This document shows, in pieces, positions 1 through 6,730 of a stretch of DNA of 11,298 nt (position 1 is the stretch's first letter; every line of letters starts with the position of its first letter). The stretch is taken from the NCBI GenBank assembly GCA_948468465.1, contig CAOKJJ010000163.1, forward strand, positions 1-11,298, read 5' to 3'. The position numbers were made by a program, and so were the translations under genes. The notes below the pieces were generated by a model. It searched no databases. It was not told the DNA's origin and saw only the letters and a list, made by a program, of their open reading frames with translations. This DNA comes from an uncultured Eubacterium sp. Its GTDB lineage: Bacteria; Bacillota_A; Clostridia; Lachnospirales; Lachnospiraceae.

Positions 1-264
1 GTGGCTGACGTGGAGATTGTCGAAACAGCACCCCATAATTACAGCCATAAAGGCATCTATGCAGGCGTTGGCGCACATTTATTTGCCATAGCCTGTCAGG
101 TAAGCCTTGATGCGGGGTGTGATGGTGTAGTGGCTTTTACATCTAAAAGTGATTTGGTGGAATACTATATGGAGAAACTAAATGCAGTGGAAATCATGCC
201 AAGAAGAATGGTTATTTTTGAAAATGCTGCGCAAATACTGTTAGACAAATATATGGGAAAGTAG
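1..264 (+). CDS. GNAT-like acetyltransferase, C-terminal part (5' end outside window)
   Basis: The reading frame is open from the first base, so the gene very likely begins upstream; the GTG at base 1 has no visible ribosome binding site and should not be taken as the start. The visible 87 residues contain KGIYAGVGAHL followed by a helix. This matches the acetyl-CoA pyrophosphate-binding turn (R/Q-x-x-G-x-G/A) and following helix of the GNAT fold. After it come a strand (GVVAF) and a second helix (SDLVEYYMEKLNA), as in the C-terminal half of GNAT proteins. Its substrate cannot be read from the sequence. The stop codon is directly followed by the next small gene, so the two are probably co-transcribed and translated together. 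The family call is by fold pattern and is moderately secure; a function as a toxin-like or small-molecule acetyltransferase is not resolved. Confidence 0.6.
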   Translation: MADVEIVETAPHNYSHKGIYAGVGAHLFAIACQVSLDAGCDGVVAFTSKSDLVEYYMEKLNAVEIMPRRMVIFENAAQILLDKYMGK

Positions 265-273
265 GTGGTGGCT

Positions 274-456
274 ATGTTGGCAATGGAACGAAAACCAGAA
301 GGTTTTACACATGATATTTCTTATTATGCAAAAGACAGCAGGCTGACAGGAGAACCGGACGGTAAGCGGTATCAATGGAGGGCGATGATAGAAAGATTCA
401 AGCAGTTGGGCAGGCCGCTTACAGATGCGGAAGCAGAGGAATTCAGGGTAAAATAA
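274..456 (+). CDS. Small hypothetical protein paired with the GNAT-like gene
   Basis: This is a soluble, charged protein of about 60 residues. The frame is open from GTG at 265, but the ATG at 274 sits after an AGGTGG stretch (263-268) and is the more natural start; ATG 283 is a further possibility. No membrane segment, signal peptide or metal-binding motif is visible. The sequence has a GFTHDISYYAKD block, an EPDGKRYQWR block and an acidic tail (LTDAEAEEF), typical of a small conserved partner protein rather than random coding. It follows the GNAT-like gene with essentially no gap, which suggests a functional pair. I recall similar GNAT/small-protein pairs in clostridial accessory DNA, but this is memory, not a search. 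Function unknown. Confidence 0.6.
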   Translation: MLAMERKPEGFTHDISYYAKDSRLTGEPDGKRYQWRAMIERFKQLGRPLTDAEAEEFRVK

Positions 457-470
457 TTAAAAGCATCTAT

Positions 471-505
471 CAGGAAAGCAGGGATTCGAGAGAGTTCCTG
501 TTTTT
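471..505 (+). terminator. Weak intrinsic terminator after the GNAT/small-protein pair
   Basis: CAGGAA (471-476), or alternatively CAGGGA (479-484), can pair with TTCCTG (495-500), and TTTTT follows directly. The stem is only 6 bp, so this is a modest candidate. Confidence 0.4.
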
Positions 506-547
506 AATAATCTCTTTTGTAGTTATCTGAACATTACGCAGGGAATT

Positions 548-583
548 AATAAAAGACAGCCACTGACAAACCGCCAGCAGCTG
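548..583 (-). terminator. Intrinsic terminator of manC
   Basis: Read on the minus strand just past the manC stop, CAGCTGCTGGC (583-573) pairs with GTCAGTGGCTG (567-557) across a 5-base loop. This gives 11 pairs, three of them G-T wobbles. TCTTTTATT follows, giving the U-rich tail. Confidence 0.65.
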
Positions 584-593
584 CCTGCATAAT

Positions 594-1664
594 TTAAAGG
601 TACTCTTCTCTGTTGCAAATCTTTAAATTCTCTAGCACCATCTTAATATCCGCAGCGTTTCCTTTCTCGCAGATCAATGTCGCATCCTCCGTATCCACAA
701 TGATCAGGTCCTGGACACCGACTGCTGCGATCAATTTTTTACCGCCCTGGATAATATTATTTTTACTGTGAATCGTAATAATATTGCCGGTTACTACATT
801 GCCGCTTTCATTTGATTTCTGAATCCTTTCCACGGCCAGCCAGGAGCCCACGTCGTCCCAGCCAAATACACCTGGCAGAATATAAATGTTTTCTGCTTTT
901 TCCATAATACCGTAATCAATCGAAACGGACTCAAAATCCGGGAATACTTTTTCCAAAGTCATTTCCTGCTTTTCCGTTCCAATTGTTTCCCGGATTTTTT
1001 CGAGTCCGGCATACATATCCGGCAGCAGCTTCTGGAAGTTTTCCAAAATAGCAGAAACTTTCCAGATAAACATGCCGCTGTTCCATAAATATTCTTCTGT
1101 CTCCAAATATTCCTTGGCTGTTTCCAGATCAGGTTTTTCTACAAACCGGTCAACCGCATAGCCGTTGCTTTCTGTCTCTTCCGGGCGGAATTTGATATAG
1201 CCGTATCCTGTCTCCGGATAATCCGGTGTGATGCCGATGGTTACAAGATTACTTCCTTTTTCTGCAATACCGCAGGCGTCGCTTAACGCATGGATATACA
1301 TTTTATGATATTTGATCAGATGGTCGGACGGCAGTACCATCATCAGCGCATCCCCGTATTTTTCCGCCATATGCACAGCTGCCATTCCAATACACGGAGC
1401 AGTATTTCTGCCTACCGGCTCACACAATATGTTTTCCGGCGGCAGTTCGGGCAGCTGTTCCAAAACGAGCTCTTTATATGCCCGGTTGGTAGAGATAAAA
1501 ATATCTTCCATTTTGACTAAAGGAAGAATTCTTTCCACTGTCAGCTGAATCATGGTCCTTCCGTCACCTGTTAATGATAAAAACTGTTTTGGCAGGCTCT
1601 TGCGGCTCTTTGGCCAAAAGCGCTCTCCGCGTCCTCCCGCCATAATTAGTGCGGTCTTTTTCAT
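594..1664 (-). CDS. manC: Mannose-1-phosphate guanylyltransferase
   Basis: The protein makes GDP-mannose from mannose 1-phosphate and GTP, a cytoplasmic step that supplies activated mannose for cell-surface glycans. Its 356 residues start with the nucleotidyltransferase signature: MAGGRGERFWPKSR at residues 8-21, continuing to PKQFL at 25-29. Later come EPVGRNTAP (82-90), LPSDH (111-115, the metal-binding Asp region), FVEKPD (174-179) and WNSGMF (194-199), all typical of GDP-mannose pyrophosphorylases. The length fits the monofunctional form without the C-terminal cupin phosphomannose isomerase domain of longer ManC/AlgA proteins. A GAGGGG ribosome binding site lies 11 bases before the ATG. 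The gene stands alone between two terminators; no other mannose or polysaccharide genes are visible here. Confidence 0.93.
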   Translation of the reverse strand: MKKTALIMAGGRGERFWPKSRKSLPKQFLSLTGDGRTMIQLTVERILPLVKMEDIFISTNRAYKELVLEQLPELPPENILCEPVGRNTAPCIGMAAVHMAEKYGDALMMVLPSDHLIKYHKMYIHALSDACGIAEKGSNLVTIGITPDYPETGYGYIKFRPEETESNGYAVDRFVEKPDLETAKEYLETEEYLWNSGMFIWKVSAILENFQKLLPDMYAGLEKIRETIGTEKQEMTLEKVFPDFESVSIDYGIMEKAENIYILPGVFGWDDVGSWLAVERIQKSNESGNVVTGNIITIHSKNNIIQGGKKLIAAVGVQDLIIVDTEDATLICEKGNAADIKMVLENLKICNREEYL

Positions 1665-1766
1665 AATTAAAACAACCCCTCTTTTTATAATGATTTTTCG
1701 CAGTAATGTTTACTATAAGCATTATTTTGAGTGCTAAATACCCTGTAACAACTATATATCCTATCA

Positions 1767-1790
1767 CAAAAAAGGCTGCCGAACAAGCCT
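1767..1790 (-). terminator. Intrinsic terminator overlapping the end of the rsmF-like gene
   Basis: On the minus strand AGGCT (1790-1786) pairs with AGCCT (1777-1773) and six Ts follow. The hairpin begins inside the stop codon of the methyltransferase gene and ends the sseB-type operon before manC. Confidence 0.6.
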
Positions 1791-3153
1791 AAATAAATGT
1801 TCTGCGCAGGCCTTTCGGATAATGATTTTTTAAAATCCCGTTCGAAGCTTTGCCCCACCCAAGGGAACACCCATGAACGGTCACTAACGTCCATCCTTTT
1901 TGCGCACCGCAGCAGACCGCTTCTCCCTGTAAATACCGCTGCGGCTCTTCCAGTTCCAGCAGCTGCTTTACTTCATTTGGATGCAGCGCCATCGCAAGCG
2001 CATGTGACGGTTCAAACCGGTTTTTCTTGCAGCATCCAAGCTGTAATCCGGCGCGCTCTGTTTTCAGGCCGTCCAAATCTGTAATTTCAGACGGCAGCAA
2101 ATAAAACTGATCACCAAAGGCGGCCAGCTGTCCTTTTTCGATCTGTGCAAACAGCCAGTCCTGCGTTTTTACAGATAATGTATCGGCACAAAACTGTGCA
2201 AACTGCTCACAAAATATCTTGTCCTGCTTTTGCCTGTCATTTGCGGATGCGCGCCTTCCTGCCCGTCTGTTTGACGCTGCTTTTTTATTTGTATCTGCCT
2301 GTTTTTGACATACGTTCCGAAACAAAGCCGCATAATGTCCTTCCGCCCGCTGCAGATGCGGCCAGAGCTGCTCACATTTTTCCAGTTCAAACTGCGGATG
2401 CCGCTGCACAAACCATGCCGCATTCTGCTCGTTTTCCTGCGGCGCAAACGTACAGGTGGAATATACTAAAATCCCGCCAGGCTTTAACATCATGGCTGCC
2501 TGTTCCAGAATATCCCGCTGTCTGGCCACACAGACTTCTACCTGCTCTAAACTCCATTCCGCGCGGGACTGTATGTCTTTTCGAAACATGCCTTCCCCGG
2601 AACAGGGTGCATCTACCGCAATCTTGTCAAAAAAAAGCGGAAAACGCTCAGCCAGGCGCTTCGGTGTTTCATTACATACTACGACGTTGCAGATGCCCAT
2701 CCTCTCTATATTACGGGACAGTTTTTTTGCTCTCTGAGAAATTACCTCATTGGAAACAAGCAGGCCTTCCCCGCGCATGCGCCCGGCAATCTGCGTGCTC
2801 TTTCCGCCCGGAGCCGCGCACAAATCCAATATTTTTTCTCCAGGCTTCGGATCCAGCAGCTGTACGGTGATCATTGCACTTGGCTCCTGTATATAATAGG
2901 CGCCGGCTTCGTGCAGCGGCAATTTTCCCGGATGTGCATCCGCAGGATAATAAAATCCTTCTTCGGCCCAGGGTACTTCTTCAAGCGCAATCTGCTCTTG
3001 CAAAAGCAGGGACTGCAGCCGTTCTTTTTCTATTTTCAATGGATTATAGCGAAGCCCATAGGTCCGCTCCTTTGCATATTCAGCCAAAAAGTCAATATAG
3101 GACTCCCCAAGCTGGCTTTTGATACGCTCTGTAAAATCCTGCGGTAATTCCAT
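1789..3153 (-). CDS. rsmF: RsmF-type rRNA (cytosine-C5-)-methyltransferase, NOL1/NOP2/Sun family
   Basis: The protein transfers a methyl group from S-adenosylmethionine to C5 of cytosine in ribosomal RNA. The central Rossmann domain shows SAM motif I, DLCAAPGGKS (about residues 110-119). It also has motif IV, DAPCSGEG (171-178), with one conserved Cys, and motif VI, YSTCTF (about 231-236), carrying the second conserved Cys, the usual nucleophile. The N-terminal region (LRYNPLK) and a long C-terminal extension of roughly 160 residues fit the RsmF/YebU layout with an RNA-binding tail, rather than short RsmB. The exact target cytosine cannot be told. ATG 3153 is chosen because GGGAGGT lies 7 bases upstream; an in-frame ATG at 3180 would overlap the upstream gene and lacks such a site. 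It is the last gene of the operon, with a 16-base gap from the preceding stop. Confidence 0.88.
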   Translation of the reverse strand: MELPQDFTERIKSQLGESYIDFLAEYAKERTYGLRYNPLKIEKERLQSLLLQEQIALEEVPWAEEGFYYPADAHPGKLPLHEAGAYYIQEPSAMITVQLLDPKPGEKILDLCAAPGGKSTQIAGRMRGEGLLVSNEVISQRAKKLSRNIERMGICNVVVCNETPKRLAERFPLFFDKIAVDAPCSGEGMFRKDIQSRAEWSLEQVEVCVARQRDILEQAAMMLKPGGILVYSTCTFAPQENEQNAAWFVQRHPQFELEKCEQLWPHLQRAEGHYAALFRNVCQKQADTNKKAASNRRAGRRASANDRQKQDKIFCEQFAQFCADTLSVKTQDWLFAQIEKGQLAAFGDQFYLLPSEITDLDGLKTERAGLQLGCCKKNRFEPSHALAMALHPNEVKQLLELEEPQRYLQGEAVCCGAQKGWTLVTVHGCSLGWGKASNGILKNHYPKGLRRTFI

Positions 3154-3160
3154 CAAAAGC

Positions 3161-3167
3161 ACCTCCC
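3161..3167 (-). promoter_or_regulatory. Ribosome binding site fixing the rsmF start
   Basis: GGGAGGT on the minus strand, 7 bases before ATG 3153. It lies in the gap after the upstream gene's stop and favours this start over the in-frame ATG at 3180. Confidence 0.8.
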
Positions 3168-3169
3168 GG

Positions 3170-4162
3170 CTACATTTCAAACACTTCCCGAATCAGCCTG
3201 TCCAGTTCCTGCCAAGCATCTGTATCCTGAAACTCTTTCAGACGGTCTGCCACTGCCCGGTAATACCATCCGTGCATATTTTTGTCTTTCTGATGAAATC
3301 TCTCCCAAAATTTTTCATCATTTTTTAAATATCCCTGATGCGTCGCACGCATGTTTGACAATTTATCAGCCAACGCAATGATTTTTTCATCTTTTGACTT
3401 GTCTTCCAGACCATCTATAAACTCCTGCTTACGGATTTTCCATGTCTGCGCCGCATCCTGCCCTTTCCGCTTATTTTCGCTTTCCATCTGTACAAGCTGC
3501 GCTACCCGGCTGCCAAAAGCGTCTTCAATATCCTTTGCGCTAAAGCGTGTATCTTCTATCACATCATGGAATAAAGCCGCGATAATGATGTCCTGGTCTC
3601 TGGTCAGTGTCATCGCAATCAGCGCCGTTTCCATCGGATGAAAAATATAAGGCAACGATGAACCCTTGCGCACCTGCCCCTTGTGCGCTTTTAACGCAAA
3701 TTCCAATGCACGTTCAAACCGCTCCCGCCGCTGTGCTTTTGTCTGCCCTGGCCGCGCAAATAAATCATCTTCTCCTTCTTCCCCCGCAGCGTCCTTAAGC
3801 TCCGCGGGCATTCCTTCCGCCAGCGCGCACGCATGTTCAAACACCTGTCCGGCATCATCTTTCAGCAGCATATACGGCACATGCTCCAGCACATTGGAAA
3901 ATAAAGCTCCTTCTGGCTGGTCCAATAACATCTGCAGCATTTTTTGATCAGAAATAATTAAAACATCCACAAGCGCGACCGAATCCTCGTAAAACTCTGC
4001 TGTTGCGCCTTCTTTGCCGTCTTTCAGTTCCGTACATAATACGCCTGGGAAAAAGATCAGGTTCACACCTTCTTTTTCTTTTGCCCTTCTGCATAATCCC
4101 CGGATGATATGCGCCGAGTAATCCGCATACGCATCACTCATCACTACTCCTATTGTGATCAT
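3170..4162 (-). CDS. HD-domain (p)ppGpp hydrolase-like protein with N-terminal binding-protein half-lobe
   Basis: Residues about 145-330 form an HD hydrolase of the SpoT/RelA-hydrolase (MESH1-like, small alarmone hydrolase) type. Visible motifs are an Arg at 165, YIFHP (His175), HDVIEDT (His199-Asp200, Glu203-Asp204) and ALADKLSNMR (Asp266, Asn270). These match the metal- and substrate-binding residues of (p)ppGpp 3'-pyrophosphohydrolases, and all appear intact. No synthetase, TGS or ACT domain follows, so it would hydrolyse only. Residues 1-105 differ in kind: MITIGVVMSD, a helix with HIIRGLCRRAKE, NLIFFPG and VDVLIISD look like the first strands and helices of a LacI-type periplasmic-binding fold without a DNA-binding domain. 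An acidic linker (about 106-145) joins the parts. The start is secured by GGAGGGG upstream and a four-base ATGA overlap with the preceding gene. The alarmone substrate is inferred; another nucleotide is possible. Confidence 0.8.
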   Translation of the reverse strand: MITIGVVMSDAYADYSAHIIRGLCRRAKEKEGVNLIFFPGVLCTELKDGKEGATAEFYEDSVALVDVLIISDQKMLQMLLDQPEGALFSNVLEHVPYMLLKDDAGQVFEHACALAEGMPAELKDAAGEEGEDDLFARPGQTKAQRRERFERALEFALKAHKGQVRKGSSLPYIFHPMETALIAMTLTRDQDIIIAALFHDVIEDTRFSAKDIEDAFGSRVAQLVQMESENKRKGQDAAQTWKIRKQEFIDGLEDKSKDEKIIALADKLSNMRATHQGYLKNDEKFWERFHQKDKNMHGWYYRAVADRLKEFQDTDAWQELDRLIREVFEM

Positions 4163-5061
4163 GGTTCCCCTCCAAATAATTCCATCACACGATTCATCAC
4201 ATTACCGTCTGCCGGAGCCGCTTCCAGCTTCTCCCAAGTACCGTCTTCTTTGAAGGCATCCAGATGAAACTTAATCTCCTCTGTATCCATCCCCTTCTCA
4301 ATGACATAATATCCAATCTGCTCCGTCAGCGGATTCCAGACAATATAAAGCTCTCTGCAGTTTGTCTGATACAGATATTTTGACGGGGCAATAATCTGCA
4401 TAATGCTCAAATCATCACGAATGCTCAGCTCCATCATCTCAAAGCTGTCTTTCGTATAAGGATACTGCGCTTCCTGGCCGACTTCTGTATATGGCTCTTT
4501 GTAAAGCTCACACAGCATTTCTTCATTCAGCGTTCTGATAAACTCCAGCTTCTGCGCAAACAATTTTTCCGGTATCTTATGAAATTCCACGTTATGACGC
4601 ACAATCATACGAAAATCATCTGTTTTTACAGAATATGCCTTTGGCGCCGCTTTTTCACTCTGCTCTACCTTACGGCTTAACTCCAGCATCTGTGACTTTA
4701 ACGTTAGATTATCGGAATACGGATTGAGTACGATCCCTTGTACCAGCGTAGGATTATCCAACAGCATGGATACACACTGCTTATACTGTATTTTCAGCAT
4801 TGCCTGGTATTTTTGGTTATTCGGAAATTTTTTCATGGAAGTAAACGCCGGCATATACATGTCGCCGTCGCCATTTTTAACAATATACGGCTGAAAGCCT
4901 CCCTGCTTTTGCTTCTGTACTGCCATTGCCGGAACGAACAGCTTTGTATTCTGTATCGCATAAGCAAGCTGAACCAGATGTTCTTTATCCTGGTCTTTCA
5001 TGTATACCTGCATCGCCTCTTCTAATCTGGCATTATCAATATCATTCATTTTTGCACTCAT
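4159..5061 (-). CDS. SseB-family protein
   Basis: This 300-residue cytoplasmic protein has an N-terminal SseB-like domain (about 10-130). Its features include LVQLAYAIQNTKLFVPA, a strand with MYMPAFTSMKKF, and GIVLNPYSDNLTL, typical of the SseB N-terminal fold. A second domain (about 150-300) contains a run of strands including ELYIVWNPLTEQIGYYVIE, resembling the SseB C-terminal domain. The family name comes from a Salmonella secretion-associated protein, but proteins like this are widespread in Firmicutes and have no settled role; secretion should not be inferred. No signal peptide or membrane helix is present. It is the first gene of the operon and overlaps the hydrolase-like gene by ATGA. 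The first ATG (5061) is preceded only by a weak GAGAGTGG; the ATG at 5049 is an alternative start. Confidence 0.75.
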   Translation of the reverse strand: MSAKMNDIDNARLEEAMQVYMKDQDKEHLVQLAYAIQNTKLFVPAMAVQKQKQGGFQPYIVKNGDGDMYMPAFTSMKKFPNNQKYQAMLKIQYKQCVSMLLDNPTLVQGIVLNPYSDNLTLKSQMLELSRKVEQSEKAAPKAYSVKTDDFRMIVRHNVEFHKIPEKLFAQKLEFIRTLNEEMLCELYKEPYTEVGQEAQYPYTKDSFEMMELSIRDDLSIMQIIAPSKYLYQTNCRELYIVWNPLTEQIGYYVIEKGMDTEEIKFHLDAFKEDGTWEKLEAAPADGNVMNRVMELFGGEP

Positions 5062-5076
5062 TGTCCACTCTCATTT

Positions 5077-5150
5077 CTTTCTGTTTTTTTGTTTCAGACC
5101 AGACCTAATGTTCCATCCAGCCTGCCCGCTTCATATACTTTCTGTTTTTT
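5077..5150. repeat. 13-bp direct repeat in the sseB upstream region
   Basis: CTTTCTGTTTTTT occurs at 5077-5089 and again at 5138-5150, 61 bases apart, in the 259-base divergent gap between the SseB-family gene and the flavin-reductase gene. On the sseB strand it reads AAAAAACAGAAAG. No function is evident. No convincing promoter for the minus-strand operon was found in this gap. Confidence 0.5.
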
Positions 5151-5249
5151 CAGAGTATAACCTGATTGTATTCTATCGCATTCCCGGCCGTTTTTCCAGA
5201 TGTTTTACAAGTATTTATCCAAAAAAAATTCACAAAAATAATCCTGATA

Positions 5250-5278
5250 TTGTCTTTTTTCCGTCAAAAGGTTATAAT
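5250..5278 (+). promoter_or_regulatory. Promoter for the flavin-reductase/deoD unit
   Basis: TTGTCT (-35, 5250-5255), a 17-base spacer and a perfect TATAAT (-10, 5273-5278). The predicted transcript starts near 5285 and reaches the start codon after about 36 bases. Confidence 0.8.
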
Positions 5279-5320
5279 AGATCAGGAACGCGATAATTTA
5301 TTTGAAGGGAGAAAATCAGA

Positions 5321-5827
5321 ATGCATACATTTCAACCTTATCCGGTCGAACTGGTCGAGTTTGATCCGTTTACGAAAATTGGAAAAGAATGGATGCTGAT
5401 CACAGCCAACCAGGGAGACAAAGTCAATGCCATGACAGCCAGTTGGGGCGGCGTTGGTGTTCTCTGGGGCAAAAACACTGCATTCATCTTTGTAAGAGAC
5501 AGCCGTTACACAAAAGAACTCATTGATCAAAGCGATCATTTTTCACTCACTTTTTTTGACAGCAGCTATAAGTCCGCCATGAAATATTTTGGCATGGTTT
5601 CCGGACGCACCGAAGACAAAATCAAAGCCGCAAAAATGAATGTCAACTATTTTGAGGAAATTCCATTTATCGACGAAGGCAATTTCGTCATCTGCTGCAG
5701 AAAAATGTCCGCTACGCCGATACTGCCGGAACAGTTTCTGGATTCTGAGATTCAGGAAAAATGGTATGCGGACGGAGACCTGCATACGATGTACGTAGGG
5801 GAAATCATACAGATTCTGGCTCGCTAA
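5321..5827 (+). CDS. Flavin reductase-like FMN-binding protein
   Basis: This 168-residue cytoplasmic protein has the look of the flavin reductase-like (FMN-binding split barrel) family. These proteins bind FMN and use NAD(P)H, or act as uncharacterised flavoproteins. The N-terminal strand pattern (EWMLITANQGDKVNAMTASWGGVGVLWGK) has the N-x-M-T-x-S/A-W turn that contacts the flavin phosphate in this family. FVRDSRYTKELIDQSDHFSLTFF and a following helix (SAMKYFGMVSGRTEDKI) also match. The physiological substrate is not deducible. AGGGAG lies 9 bases before the ATG. It is the first gene after a clear promoter and is followed 49 bases later by deoD with no terminator between, so the two are probably co-transcribed, though no shared pathway is obvious. 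Confidence 0.85.
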   Translation: MHTFQPYPVELVEFDPFTKIGKEWMLITANQGDKVNAMTASWGGVGVLWGKNTAFIFVRDSRYTKELIDQSDHFSLTFFDSSYKSAMKYFGMVSGRTEDKIKAAKMNVNYFEEIPFIDEGNFVICCRKMSATPILPEQFLDSEIQEKWYADGDLHTMYVGEIIQILAR

Positions 5828-5860
5828 AGCATACTGCAGCACGCAGACAAACTTATTGAC

Positions 5861-5868
5861 AAAGGAGG
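5861..5868 (+). promoter_or_regulatory. Ribosome binding site fixing the deoD start
   Basis: AAAGGAGG, 8 bases before ATG 5877. It lies after the in-frame TTG at 5856 and so excludes that codon as the start. Confidence 0.85.
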
Positions 5869-5876
5869 ATTACGCC

Positions 5877-6623
5877 ATGTCCAACGCACCGATATCCAAC
5901 GCACCAATATCCAACGCACCAATACCAACTCCGCACAACAGTGCAGGAGCCAATGATTTCGCAAAAACAGTTCTGATGCCGGGCGACCCGCTTCGTGCCA
6001 AATATATTGCGGATACATACCTGGAAAATCCAAAACAGGTAAACGCGGTCCGCAATATGCTCGGCTATACCGGCACATACAAAGGAAAGGAAATATCCGT
6101 TATGGGCTCCGGTATGGGAATGCCTTCCATCGGCATCTATTCCTATGAGCTGTTTCATTTTTATGATGTAGACAGCATTATCCGCATCGGCTCTGCCGGG
6201 GGCTTACAGGATCACTTAAAGCTTATGGATGTCGTTGTCGCAATGGGCGCATGCACCAATTCCAATTATGCCGCCCAGTACGGACTTCCCGGCACTTTCG
6301 CGCCAACCGCGGATTACAGTCTGATGAGCCGTGCCATTGAAGCCGCAAAAGCGCAGGGCACTCACGTAGTCGTAGGCAATGTGCTGTCCTCTGACGTTTT
6401 CTACAACGCAGACAGCAGCGCCAATGACCTGTGGAAATCTATGGGCGTGCTTGCCGTGGAAATGGAAGCAGCCGCTTTGTATATGAACGCGGCAAAAGCC
6501 GGCAAAAAGGCCCTCTGCCTGCTGACTATTTCTGACCATATGTATACAGGCGAGGAATTAAGCGCCGAAGACCGCCAGCTTGGATTTGGCAAAATGATGG
6601 AAATTGCACTGGAACTGGCATAA
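5877..6623 (+). CDS. deoD: Purine nucleoside phosphorylase, DeoD type
   Basis: The enzyme splits purine (deoxy)ribonucleosides with phosphate to the free base and (deoxy)ribose 1-phosphate, in cytoplasmic purine salvage. Its 248 residues match the hexameric DeoD form: MPGDPLRAKY (Gly36, Arg40, phosphate/ribose site), NAVRNMLGYTGTYKG (Arg59), RIGSAGG (Arg103, Ser106), VEMEAAA (195-201, ribose contact) and ISDH (Asp220). Arg233 stands 13 residues after Asp220, the spacing of the catalytic Asp204/Arg217 pair in the E. coli enzyme, so it should be active. The usual DeoD N terminus (TPHN...) begins here only at residue 18. Before it lie three SNAPI units encoded by a tandem DNA repeat, an unusual addition. 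The start is set by AAAGGAGG 8 bases upstream. A strong terminator follows. Confidence 0.95.
   Translation: MSNAPISNAPISNAPIPTPHNSAGANDFAKTVLMPGDPLRAKYIADTYLENPKQVNAVRNMLGYTGTYKGKEISVMGSGMGMPSIGIYSYELFHFYDVDSIIRIGSAGGLQDHLKLMDVVVAMGACTNSNYAAQYGLPGTFAPTADYSLMSRAIEAAKAQGTHVVVGNVLSSDVFYNADSSANDLWKSMGVLAVEMEAAALYMNAAKAGKKALCLLTISDHMYTGEELSAEDRQLGFGKMMEIALELA
5880..5924 (+). repeat. Three tandem 15-bp repeats at the 5' end of deoD
   Basis: TCCAACGCACCRATA occurs three times head to tail (5880-5894, 5895-5909, 5910-5924) with a single G/A difference in copy 1. A decayed fourth start (CCAACTCCGCA) follows. Each unit encodes five residues (SNAPI), so gain or loss of units keeps the deoD frame. Confidence 0.95.
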
Positions 6624-6667
6624 GGAACTATCATAAAATAAACTTTCATGACAGCTCCTGATCAAAT

Positions 6668-6710
6668 AAAACTGCCGCAGAATAAGGAACTGTTATTCTG
6701 CGGCAGTTTT
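6668..6710. terminator. Strong bidirectional terminator between deoD and purB
   Basis: A perfect 18-bp inverted repeat, 6668-6685 and 6693-6710, closes a 7-base loop. The outer arms are AAAA and TTTT, so both transcripts end in a T-run after a GC-rich core (CTGCCGCAG). It serves both convergent units. Confidence 0.92.
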
Positions 6711-6730
6711 GCCATCATCATGCAAATATA

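Noticed and set aside
471..583. CRISPR-like or mobile-element end in the convergent gap
   Set aside because: The inverted repeats there are explained as two facing terminators; no direct repeats or target duplications are seen.
1729..1737. GAGTGCTAA, an exact half-site of the CIRCE (HrcA) operator, upstream of manC
   Set aside because: The matching TTAGCACTC is absent 9 bases away (TACTATAAG is there), and manC is not a heat-shock gene. A single 9-mer of this kind is quite likely by chance.
2145..2870. Long plus-strand open frame inside the rsmF-like gene
   Set aside because: It is antisense to a clear methyltransferase gene, has a composition typical of a shadow frame and shows no domain.
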